Part shown: piece after piece, positions 56,915 to 64,000 of the stretch | Position numbering within the stretch: position 1 is the stretch's first letter | Layout: each line of letters opens with the position of its first letter | NCBI GenBank assembly: GCA_937136055.1 | Contig: CAKZOD010000061.1 | Coordinates: 1-64,000, forward strand | Length of the DNA stretch: 64,000 nt | Direction of reading: 5' to 3' | Source of the DNA: an uncultured Oceanospirillaceae bacterium | GTDB lineage: Bacteria > Pseudomonadota > Gammaproteobacteria > Pseudomonadales > Balneatricaceae | Translations under genes and position numbers: made by a program | The notes under the pieces: generated by a model | What the model was told of the DNA's origin: nothing | The model's input: the letters and a program-made list of their open reading frames with translations, nothing else | Database searches by the model: none

Positions 56915-58357
56915 ATGATCATTTATGCTAGCAGTCTTCTTGTGGAATCTTCAGTGAAACTAAACCTAACCGGCAATACTTGGCTAAGCCCATTAACAAA
57001 TAAAAACTTTAGCCTGCTCTATAGTGCCCAAGTGACATCGCTGTTTGGTACAGGGCTAACCACTATCGCGCTGGCTCTTTTTGCGTTTGATTTAGCAGGC
57101 GAGCAAGCAGGGCAAGTATTAGGTATTGCACTGGCTTTAAAGATGCTCGCCTACGTATTGTTCTCGCCAATAGCGGCAGCGTTGGTTGAATCAATTTCTC
57201 GAGTAAAGCTGCTAGTAGGCCTAGATATTGTAAGGGCAGCGATTGTTTTCTTATTGCCTTTTGTTTCTGAACTGTGGCAAATTTATACACTAATATTTTT
57301 ACTAAGCTTATGTTCGGCAACCTTTACGCCTGCTTTTCAAAGTATCATTCCTCAGATATTGCCCGATAAAGATCAATATACCCGTGCACTTTCGCTCTCA
57401 CGCCTCGCTTATGATATGGAGAACATTCTTAGCCCTAGTTTGGCAGTGTTGTGCCTATTAGTGATTAGCTATAGTCATTTCTTTATCATCAACGCGGTGA
57501 CTTTTTTAATATCAGCCCTATTACTGGTGAGATCGCAGGTAAAGTCAAAAGCTGCATTTACACATCGCTCCCCTTTCAAAGAAAGATTAATTCAAGGGAT
57601 GAATATCTATTTTAAAACACCGCGATTGCGCAGCTTATTACTGATTAATATTGCTGTTGCAGCAATGATGGCCGTACAAATTGTGAATACCGTTGTCTAC
57701 GTAAGATCTCAATTGCAGCTCAGTGAACAGGCGTTGACCTTTGTTTATCTGGCGCTGGGGGCAGGGTCTTTGTGCGGTGCAATACTACTGCCCAAAATAA
57801 TCAATAAAATAAAGCTACGTGTCTTAATGTTAAGTAGCGGCGTCAGCGCTGCTTTTGTTTTAATGCTTGGGGGATTATCGCCGAATTTTTTCTTTTTAAC
57901 TGCAATGTATATTACTGTTGGTTTCTGTTTATCCTTAGTGCAGACTCCTGTTGGTAACCTCTTGAAAATGTCGAGCCATGAGGAGCATCGCAATGCGCTA
58001 TTTGCCGCGCAGTTTTCACTTTCACATGCGGGGTTCTTAATTTGCTATCCTCTGGCTGGATGGTTAGGAGCACAATATGGCGTTGCTAATAGCTTTTGGG
58101 TAATGGCCGGTGTTGCAATGCTGGCGATGATTGGAGCCGTTGTGCTTTGGCCTACAAAAGAGAATGATGAGCTGATTCATGAACACCCAGCGATTGAGCA
58201 CAGCCATTGGCATAGTCACAGTGACGATCATCACAGTGATCATTCTCATGAAATAGATCCAGGTCCTGAGCCCCACAGACATGAGCATCAGCATCAAAAG
58301 CGAGTCCATAAGCATCACTTTGTGATTGATAATCACCATGACTGCTGGCCCAAATAG
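56915..58357 (+). CDS. MFS transporter with histidine-rich C-terminal tail
   Basis: A 480-residue transporter of the MFS_3 (EntS-like exporter) type with about 12 helices. LTNKNFSLLYSAQVTSLFGTGL starts helix 1. The last 55 residues are cytoplasmic and very rich in His (EHSHWHSHSDDHHSDHSHE, then HRHEHQHQ), about 19 His in all, a likely divalent-metal-binding segment. A GTG at 56954 (VKLNLTG) is a possible alternative start. It converges with the C39 exporter operon, 28 bases from its last gene. Metal export or metal-sensing control of export is an inference. Confidence 0.85.
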   Translation: MIIYASSLLVESSVKLNLTGNTWLSPLTNKNFSLLYSAQVTSLFGTGLTTIALALFAFDLAGEQAGQVLGIALALKMLAYVLFSPIAAALVESISRVKLLVGLDIVRAAIVFLLPFVSELWQIYTLIFLLSLCSATFTPAFQSIIPQILPDKDQYTRALSLSRLAYDMENILSPSLAVLCLLVISYSHFFIINAVTFLISALLLVRSQVKSKAAFTHRSPFKERLIQGMNIYFKTPRLRSLLLINIAVAAMMAVQIVNTVVYVRSQLQLSEQALTFVYLALGAGSLCGAILLPKIINKIKLRVLMLSSGVSAAFVLMLGGLSPNFFFLTAMYITVGFCLSLVQTPVGNLLKMSSHEEHRNALFAAQFSLSHAGFLICYPLAGWLGAQYGVANSFWVMAGVAMLAMIGAVVLWPTKENDELIHEHPAIEHSHWHSHSDDHHSDHSHEIDPGPEPHRHEHQHQKRVHKHHFVIDNHHDCWPK

Positions 58358-58385
58358 CACTATTGGAACGCTAGTGAATCGTTAA

Positions 58386-60494
58386 TTACTCGTCGCTGAG
58401 CTGGCCTTGATGGATTTCTAAGATGCGCTGAGCTGCGCGAATAGTCTCAGGTCGATGGGCAATGGCAATACGTGTCATATCAATATTTTGCAAAGATTGG
58501 CTAATGGACTTTTCACACTTAATATCTAAATGGCTAGTCGCTTCGTCTAACAGTAGTATTGCCGGCTTTTTGTAGAGTGCTCTGGCGATAATTAAGCGCT
58601 GCTTTTGCCCTCCGGATAATGTAGTACCCATATCCCCAATTAAGGTGTGATAGCCCATTGGCATGGCTTTGATGTCACTGTCTATGGCGGCAATTTGAGC
58701 ACATTTTTCTAAGTGTTCTTGATCGAGCTCATCACAAAAAAAGCTGATGTTGTCGGCGATTGACCCTGCAAATAATTTATCATCTTGCATAACAACCCCA
58801 ATGCAGTTGCGAAAATGCTCGATGCTGATGTGATGCAGTGGCTCGCCATTGATGAGTATTTCACCTTTTGTGGGTGTCAATAAACCACTGAGTAAAGCGA
58901 GCAAAGTGCTTTTACCACCGCCGGACTTGCCGGTAATTGCCACAAACTCACCAGCTTTAATGGTAAAGCTAATGTCGTTAAGTACCCAGGGCTCACTTTG
59001 GGCATAGCGAAAGGAAAGGTTTTTAACTTCAATGGTGAGCGACTGACCTATATTTTTAGCCGATCCCAGTGCCTGCTGGCTTGTCTCTTGTTCAGTGAGG
59101 GCGATGTCAGCTAAGCGCTCGCCATGCAATTTAAGCATTTGTAGATCGACAATTCTGTCAATCAGTGCACTTGTACGGCTGAGAAACTGATCCTTATAGC
59201 TGATAAAGGCTAGTAACATACCGATTGAAAAGCTGCTCTCGATGACCTTTATAGAGCCCAACCAAATAATGAAAATGGCCAAACCTCCCAGCAATAAAGT
59301 ATTGATGGTGCGAATTAACAGTTTTAGTTTTTTGGCAGATAGCTGCCTATTGATGGTTTCTACCATTAAATTGGAAAAGCGCGCGTGACGACTGTTAAGC
59401 GCATTAAAGAGTTTTATGGTTTTAATGCCGCGCAAGGTTTCGAGAAAGTGGGTGTCGCGCTTCGCTCCCCAGACGATGGACTCAGCAGAGAGTTGGCGCA
59501 ATCGCCCGTAAGATATCCATCTTAGTAATGCATAAGCCAATGCCCCTGCAATTACGATAGCCGCGAGAGTAGGGTCGTAAAGAAAGAGAATTAACAAAGT
59601 AAAACTGACCATTAACCCATCGAGTACCACCTCGATCAGCTCAGTAGTTAAGGTCTGTAAAATGGTATTTTGCGATTCAAAGCGCGACATAATATCGCCT
59701 AAATGACGAGTGTCGAAATAGCTGCTAGAAAGATTAATCAAGTGGGCAAATAAATTAGACCTAGCTTGTACTTTTAAGGAGGCGCTTAAAATCATTAATA
59801 TCCAGCTGCGCATCACAGAGACAGCGGTTCTAACTATCAATAATAAACTAAACCCCAGTGCCAATAAGCTGAGCAAATTGAGATCGGCGCTGACGAGTGC
59901 GTTATCGACGATCAATTGCATAAACAGTGGGCTGGCGAGTGAGAATACTTGCAGTGCTAAGGCAAAGCACAGCAACTGAGTGAGAGACCAGCCAACACCG
60001 CTAAAATTGCCTAATAGCTGCCTAAGTTTAACTCTTGGTGCTGCCTGTGCGGTTTGAAAGTTTGCCCCGGGGGTAAACTCAATAGCGACACCAGTAAAAT
60101 GCTGGCTCGTCTGACTCAGGCTTAATTTGCAAACGCCATTGTTAGGATCGTGAATGATGATGTGATTGGCGGTGACTTTTTTAAGCACCACAAAGTGATT
60201 GAGATCCCAGTGTAAAATGCAGGGTGTTTTTAATAGTCTAAGTTCATCAAGCTCTAATCTGACAGGGCGACTAACTAAGTGAATTTTGTCGGCGACATTT
60301 AATAAATCTTTTAAGTTGGCGCCTTTTAATGAAAACCCGTGTTGCTTGCGCAGCTCAGACAAACTCAGGTTCTGATTGCCGAGATAGCTGGCAAGCATCG
60401 CCAGACACGCAATACCGCACTCGGCGGCTTCTGTTTGTAAAATCATCGGCAGGCGACGACCTAAGCCGAGCTGCAAATCGTTAATAATGCTCAT
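58386..60494 (-). CDS. Peptidase-containing ABC transporter (C39, bacteriocin-type exporter)
   Basis: The 702-residue protein has an N-terminal C39 peptidase domain with the catalytic C26 in TEAAECGIACLAML, Q20 for the oxyanion hole, His in ILHWDLNHFVVL and Asp in IIHDPNNG. The transmembrane domain (about 165-440) is followed by an ATPase with GKSGGGKST, LSGGQKQR and ILLLDEATSHLD. Such proteins cut double-glycine leaders and export the mature peptide. All catalytic residues are kept, so it is a true peptidase rather than a degenerate CLD domain. The start overlaps the HlyD gene by four bases. Confidence 0.95.
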   Translation of the reverse strand: MSIINDLQLGLGRRLPMILQTEAAECGIACLAMLASYLGNQNLSLSELRKQHGFSLKGANLKDLLNVADKIHLVSRPVRLELDELRLLKTPCILHWDLNHFVVLKKVTANHIIIHDPNNGVCKLSLSQTSQHFTGVAIEFTPGANFQTAQAAPRVKLRQLLGNFSGVGWSLTQLLCFALALQVFSLASPLFMQLIVDNALVSADLNLLSLLALGFSLLLIVRTAVSVMRSWILMILSASLKVQARSNLFAHLINLSSSYFDTRHLGDIMSRFESQNTILQTLTTELIEVVLDGLMVSFTLLILFLYDPTLAAIVIAGALAYALLRWISYGRLRQLSAESIVWGAKRDTHFLETLRGIKTIKLFNALNSRHARFSNLMVETINRQLSAKKLKLLIRTINTLLLGGLAIFIIWLGSIKVIESSFSIGMLLAFISYKDQFLSRTSALIDRIVDLQMLKLHGERLADIALTEQETSQQALGSAKNIGQSLTIEVKNLSFRYAQSEPWVLNDISFTIKAGEFVAITGKSGGGKSTLLALLSGLLTPTKGEILINGEPLHHISIEHFRNCIGVVMQDDKLFAGSIADNISFFCDELDQEHLEKCAQIAAIDSDIKAMPMGYHTLIGDMGTTLSGGQKQRLIIARALYKKPAILLLDEATSHLDIKCEKSISQSLQNIDMTRIAIAHRPETIRAAQRILEIHQGQLSDE

Positions 60495-61843
60495 TGCTTT
60501 AAAGACTCATTCAGCGAGTAAAGAGGGGCGAGTAACCATTCGTAGAGACGCCGGCGCTCTATTAAAATATCAGCCTCCAGTAACATGCCAGGCTGCAAAG
60601 CTAGTTGTTTACCGTAAGCATCGACAAATTGGCTCTCTAGTGTCACCTCGACACTGTAAACCGATTGATTATTACCCTTGCCCTGACTGTTAGCGCTACT
60701 GATTAATCGCATTTGCGGAGATAGCTCACTTGGGGCCAGTGATGAGCGAGAAATATTGCTGATCACCCCGCGATAGTGACCAAATTTTTGATAAGCAAAA
60801 GCGCTGTACCTAAGCAATACCGATTGTCCTTGCTCAATAAAGCCAATCGCTTTACTGGGGACAAAGAGTTGCACGATTAATTGTGAACCTTCAGGAACAA
60901 TGCTCAATATAGGCAAGGTGGTGTTTACATTCGCCCCTAGTTTACTTTGCAAAGCTGTCACCATGCCGGCAACAGGTGCGGTTAGCACCACTTGTCTAAG
61001 GGCTTCTGTCTCGGTGATTTCTTGGACTATTTTATTGATGTTACGATCGATGAGTGCCAGCTGTTGGCGCAGCTCTAAAGGCATTGCGCCAAGCTGTGCT
61101 TTAAATTCGTGTAATTCACGATTTGCCACTGACATCTCTCGCTCAAGTACGCGTAAGCGCATCAGCTGATCAAGTCGATCAGCTTCAATATTGCGCCACT
61201 TTTGCTGGGAGATAATGCCTTTTTTACGCGCTGCACGATGGCCCTTAGAAGCGCTATTAGCTAATGCAACTAGCTGACTTTGTACTTTCTTTTCCTGACG
61301 GCGATATTTTATTTCATCTTCAGTTGCCTTGATTTTGGCGGCGAGTCCGGCCTCTTTACTCTGATATAAATCATTCAAGGTGTCTCTTTCGTTGCGTAAG
61401 CTTTGGCGGCGTTGCTCAAGCAGCTTGATCGCTTCTTTTTTGGTGCCTCCGCTCTTTGTTTGCAAATCACTGGAGACGGTTAAAAGTTTGTCAGCTTGTT
61501 TAACTATTTGGCCATCTTTGGCCTGTATTTCAATAATGGTGCCGCTTCGTGGTGCAAACACTTGAAAGATACCTTGCTCAGGGATTAGCCAGCCGTTGAC
61601 CCTTTCTTTGCGGGTATACTCGCCAAAGATTAGCAACGCTAATATACCCACAGCACAGCTAAGTGCTACCAATGCATAAATAGTGTGTGAAATAGCAGGG
61701 GCCAATAACACAGTGCCCAGCCATTCACTGCGCTGCTCGTCGATCACTTCGGTGCGAAACAGCGGGCTCTGTTTACTCGCAACTTGCTTCGTCGACTCAC
61801 TTTGCTTGGGCGTATTGCTCGGATAGTCGTTACTACTAGACAC
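60491..61843 (-). CDS. HlyD-family membrane fusion protein (peptide export adaptor)
   Basis: This 450-residue adaptor has a single membrane helix at about 55-78. A lipoyl-type beta domain (VFAPRSGTIIEIQAKDGQIVKQ) comes next, then a long coiled-coil (about 135-270) and the second half-motif VVLTAPVAGMVTALQSKLGANV. A C-terminal barrel completes it. It bridges the C39 exporter to an outer-membrane TolC-type channel, which is not encoded here. It overlaps its upstream gene by eight bases and the exporter by four, so all three are one unit. Confidence 0.92.
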   Translation of the reverse strand: MSSSNDYPSNTPKQSESTKQVASKQSPLFRTEVIDEQRSEWLGTVLLAPAISHTIYALVALSCAVGILALLIFGEYTRKERVNGWLIPEQGIFQVFAPRSGTIIEIQAKDGQIVKQADKLLTVSSDLQTKSGGTKKEAIKLLEQRRQSLRNERDTLNDLYQSKEAGLAAKIKATEDEIKYRRQEKKVQSQLVALANSASKGHRAARKKGIISQQKWRNIEADRLDQLMRLRVLEREMSVANRELHEFKAQLGAMPLELRQQLALIDRNINKIVQEITETEALRQVVLTAPVAGMVTALQSKLGANVNTTLPILSIVPEGSQLIVQLFVPSKAIGFIEQGQSVLLRYSAFAYQKFGHYRGVISNISRSSLAPSELSPQMRLISSANSQGKGNNQSVYSVEVTLESQFVDAYGKQLALQPGMLLEADILIERRRLYEWLLAPLYSLNESLKQ

Positions 61844-62759
61844 GAACTTGGTATTCCTTTACGTCAATATTGATTTCAATGACTTTTTTAGTGCGATGAA
61901 CAGTAAATAGCTTGGCAAGCTTAGGGTTAAGGAAATCTTTGAGTAAAGGTGGGCGCGCTGCGCCAAAGTAGAAATTAGAATCATCGACAACTTTTGATTG
62001 CGCGCAAATCTCCAGCTCATCTAAGCATTCAACGGATTGGATAATAAATGGAGCGTAGCGAATACCAGCCTCTAGCAGTGCCAAACTGCGATGATAGCCG
62101 TTGTGTAATACTAAACGCTCTTGAGATTCGATGGCGGTTAAAAAATTGGAGCCAAAGCCCACAGGTGCACCAAAAACTGCACTGACAGGACCGAAACTCT
62201 GCAAGTCATTAATTTGCTCAGCGTTTAATAATGCGTTGTTGTGAGGGCGAAAATCACTCGACTCGCTACTGAACTGATAGCGCTTATGGGAAATACGCTG
62301 GATATCGACACTGTTGTTATCCGCCTTGGGTGGCAGGCAAAAATCAAAAAGTTGAGCTTGGCTGATAGGTGAGCTTAAATCAATAGTGGCGTTTTCATCT
62401 AAGCGCTTGTTGTAATCGCGATTGACATCAAGTTGACTGACAACTAGCTTTTCAAGCTCCACCCAGGCAAAGCGTGTGGCCACTTTATCAAAGGTAGATT
62501 GATAAAAAGGGTTTTCACGCACTGATTCAGCTTTAGCAGCAAGCGTATCAGGCAATAATTGAATATCGATGCTATTGGCAATATTACGCTCTTGCTCTTC
62601 AAGCGCACTGTACTCATTATTAGCCTGTTTCCAAATAGAAACCCAATAGGATCTGGGCTGAGGAGATTCTTCAATGACTTGCTCTTTAATGAAGTGTAAA
62701 AAGTTTTGTAAGCTTGGCTGGCCGATTAAGCGCAAGGTCTGGGTAGGGTTGACTCGCAT
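61836..62759 (-). CDS. Unrecognised protein of the peptide-export operon (307 aa)
   Basis: A 307-residue soluble protein with no signal peptide or membrane helix. I do not recognise its family with confidence. The most notable segment is GFGSNFLTAIESQERLVL followed by HNGYHRSLALLEAGI. This resembles the NG-x-HR motif of ParB/sulfiredoxin-like folds, which bind nucleotides. Another distinct block is HKRYQFSSESSDFRPHN. It lies between the peptide gene (185 bases upstream) and hlyD (eight-base overlap). It could be a maturation, chaperone or immunity protein for the peptide; none of this is shown. Confidence 0.7.
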   Translation of the reverse strand: MRVNPTQTLRLIGQPSLQNFLHFIKEQVIEESPQPRSYWVSIWKQANNEYSALEEQERNIANSIDIQLLPDTLAAKAESVRENPFYQSTFDKVATRFAWVELEKLVVSQLDVNRDYNKRLDENATIDLSSPISQAQLFDFCLPPKADNNSVDIQRISHKRYQFSSESSDFRPHNNALLNAEQINDLQSFGPVSAVFGAPVGFGSNFLTAIESQERLVLHNGYHRSLALLEAGIRYAPFIIQSVECLDELEICAQSKVVDDSNFYFGAARPPLLKDFLNPKLAKLFTVHRTKKVIEINIDVKEYQVRV

Positions 62760-62943
62760 ATTATGTGTTAACTCGCTAAGAGTAGGATGCGATTAGTAAG
62801 CGCTTGAGCTTTGAGCTTTGATAAAGTAAAGAGGGTCAAAGCAGCGTTGTTTAATCGCTGAAAAGCAGGAGAGCACTAGTGCTTATTATTTCTTTTGTTT
62901 GGCTTGTGTATCACCAAGGCCATCCTGCACGCGTTTGGTTTTC

Positions 62944-63183
62944 CTATCGAGGAATACCTTCTCCGCCGCCACAGCCACTATGGGTGCCACCGCGAGAATG
63001 TGAGCCGCCTTTGCTGTGGGAACCACCTTTACTGTGCGAGCCACCTTTGGAATGCGAACCGCCATGGGAATGGCTACCGCAATGGTGATGATGCTTGCCT
63101 TTTTTCTTTTTCTTCTTGTGGTGATGACCTTTATGGCCAGCGCCGTAGACTTTTTCCTGTTCTTCTTGGGTAATTGAACGCAT
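62944..63183 (-). CDS. His/Gly/Ser-rich peptide with microcin-type double-glycine leader
   Basis: The 79-residue precursor begins MRSITQEEQEKVYGAG. This matches the MR-x-(L/I)-T-x-x-E...V-x-G-A leader of Gram-negative class II microcins (microcin H47 also ends in GA-G). Cleavage after A15 would leave 64 residues. The core has a GHHHKKKKKKGKHHHHC block, then six SHS-x-GG-type hexapeptides (residues 37-70) and C71 near the end. There are 15 His and two Cys (C35, C71), which could form one disulfide. GAGGGAA precedes ATG. The adjacent C39 exporter and HlyD support secretion. The core suggests Zn, Ni or Cu binding. Confidence 0.85.
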   Translation of the reverse strand: MRSITQEEQEKVYGAGHKGHHHKKKKKKGKHHHHCGSHSHGGSHSKGGSHSKGGSHSKGGSHSRGGTHSGCGGGEGIPR

Positions 63184-63393
63184 AGTATTCCCTCGCGTAT
63201 AAATGGTGTGTCTTCATGACAGATCAACTAAGAAGTGACTAAATCAGTGTCTTGGTTATTATTTTTATTACTCTAAACAGCAATTTAGGTTAGGTTAATA
63301 TAAGTCTGTTTTGGTGAATGAAAGCTGAATAGTATAAAAGGAGGCGGGAAATCTAAGGAGCTTGGCTCGCTTTAACAGGTAGCGATTAAAGCC

Positions 63394-63428
63394 TGTGCCA
63401 TTAGCGCAAGAGCAAGCGCCATGGCACA
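63394..63428. terminator. Inverted repeat after the acetyltransferase gene
   Basis: TGTGCCAT (63394-63401) pairs perfectly with ATGGCACA (63421-63428), with inner GCGC/GCGC. It lies 14 bases after the stop at 63443. On the minus strand only a short TTT follows GGC, so it may be a weak terminator or a processing site. Confidence 0.4.
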
Positions 63429-63442
63429 TGAGCAAATTCAGC

Positions 63443-63889
63443 TTAGCAGTTAAGCTGATAAGTAAGCCAATGAGTTTTGTTGGCTAGTTTTTCATAGACA
63501 GCTTTTGCGCGATGATTATCTTCAGCGGTGATCCAGCGAACAGCTGGCCAATTGTGGTGCTTTGCTTGTTGTTCTAGCTGCTCAAACAGTGCTTGAGCTA
63601 AACCAGCTCCGCGATGGTTATCACTTATAAATAGATCGTCTAAAAAACCCACATTAGTGCCTCTTAAGGGAGAGGGCATGGCACGATAATGCATTAGGCC
63701 AATGCATTGCTCTTGCTGATCTTTTGCTAACAAGCAGTAAAATGCGTTATCTGGATCTTGAATCCAACTCCAAACCGTATCGAGTATCTCGCTGTTCATT
63801 GGCATCTTGTAAAACTCTGCATAACCACGATAGAGAGATTGCCAACCCTCTTTGTCTGTTGCTTGCGGTGCATCAATTGTGAAATTCAT
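63443..63889 (-). CDS. GNAT-family N-acetyltransferase
   Basis: The 148-residue protein has the acetyl-CoA motif FISDNHRGAGLAQALFEQL and the later WITAEDNHRAKAVYEKL of the GNAT fold. It would move an acetyl group to a small molecule or peptide amine. ATG at 63889 follows GGAG (nine-base gap). A longer TTG-started frame from 63904 is less likely. It lies upstream of the peptide operon on the same strand, but 260 bases and an inverted repeat lie between, so a link is uncertain. Confidence 0.88.
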   Translation of the reverse strand: MNFTIDAPQATDKEGWQSLYRGYAEFYKMPMNSEILDTVWSWIQDPDNAFYCLLAKDQQEQCIGLMHYRAMPSPLRGTNVGFLDDLFISDNHRGAGLAQALFEQLEQQAKHHNWPAVRWITAEDNHRAKAVYEKLANKTHWLTYQLNC

Positions 63890-64000
63890 TTGGCTGCTCT
63901 CCAAAATGGCTTATTAAAACAAACAATTGTAGGAGGCTGAATTTAATCTGCTCAGCGCATTTGCGAAAGGCCCACTTTGATTTTCTATCAAGATCCACTC

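Noticed and set aside
58386..63183. Classical bacteriocin plus immunity locus
   Set aside because: The leader and exporter fit, but the core is hydrophilic and His/Lys-rich rather than a membrane-active peptide, and no small immunity protein is seen.
62886..63227. Overlapping ORFs of 113 aa (minus) and 92 aa (plus) across the His-rich peptide gene
   Set aside because: They are other-frame readings of the same repeat. Only the 79-aa frame has a proper ribosome site, a double-glycine leader and a sensible link to the exporter.
63295..63429. 44-aa minus-strand frame rich in Cys at its start (MCHGACSCANGTG)
   Set aside because: It begins inside a strong inverted repeat, has no ribosome site and no double-glycine leader.

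Overview
The window reads as a chromosomal segment of a free-living, probably marine gammaproteobacterium. The reasons are an E. coli-type dGTPase, four methyl-accepting chemotaxis proteins, class II microcin-style export genes, many ABC importers for organic solutes and a moderate, AT-leaning base composition. The genus cannot be fixed from the sequence alone. I see no rRNA, tRNA, CRISPR array, insertion sequence or prophage gene.

Layout. 1-530: a non-coding stretch with clustered ATGCGCAT palindromes and one doubtful small ORF. 531-2340: dgt and a stand-alone Lrp/AsnC effector domain. 2463-13978: a catabolic island that joins kynurenine formamidase and kynureninase to the CoA-dependent aerobic anthranilate route (2-aminobenzoate-CoA ligase, the fused 2-aminobenzoyl-CoA monooxygenase/reductase, beta-oxidation-type enzymes, glutaryl-CoA dehydrogenase, a Rid-family protein and a MarR regulator). 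The expected flow is N-formylkynurenine to kynurenine to anthranilate to anthraniloyl-CoA to ring reduction and opening to glutaryl-CoA to crotonyl-CoA. Tryptophan 2,3-dioxygenase is not in the window. 14061-18156: an Fe(II)/2-oxoglutarate-type oxygenase, a DUF1499 protein and an exported DUF1800/DUF1501 pair. 18780-25706: three chemoreceptors and a histone-deacetylase-fold amidohydrolase.

26275-49522 is transport-rich, with three complete sugar-type ABC importers. The first sits with a tandem-domain glycerophosphodiester phosphodiesterase, a LacI regulator and an inositol-monophosphatase-family enzyme. The second is divergent from another LacI/IMPase pair and ends in a PhnP/RNase Z-like metallo-hydrolase. 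The third sits with a GntR regulator, a trans-sulfuration-fold PLP enzyme and, convergently, an amidase-signature protein whose nucleophilic serine is replaced by alanine. Together they suggest uptake and dephosphorylation of polyol-phosphate or glycerophosphodiester compounds such as glycerophosphoinositol. Operator-like palindromes with an ACACGTGT-type core lie upstream of importers one and two.

51827-58357: a fourth chemoreceptor behind a structured leader, a thioesterase, a TlpA-type thioredoxin, a periplasmic binding protein, a membrane protein and an MFS transporter with a histidine-rich tail. 58386-63183 is the most unusual locus: a minus-strand operon encoding a 79-residue His/Gly/Ser/Lys-rich peptide with a microcin-type double-glycine leader, an unrecognised 307-residue protein, an HlyD-type adaptor and a C39-peptidase ABC exporter. 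It looks like a dedicated secretion system for a probable metal-binding peptide with no obvious immunity gene. A GNAT acetyltransferase closes the window.
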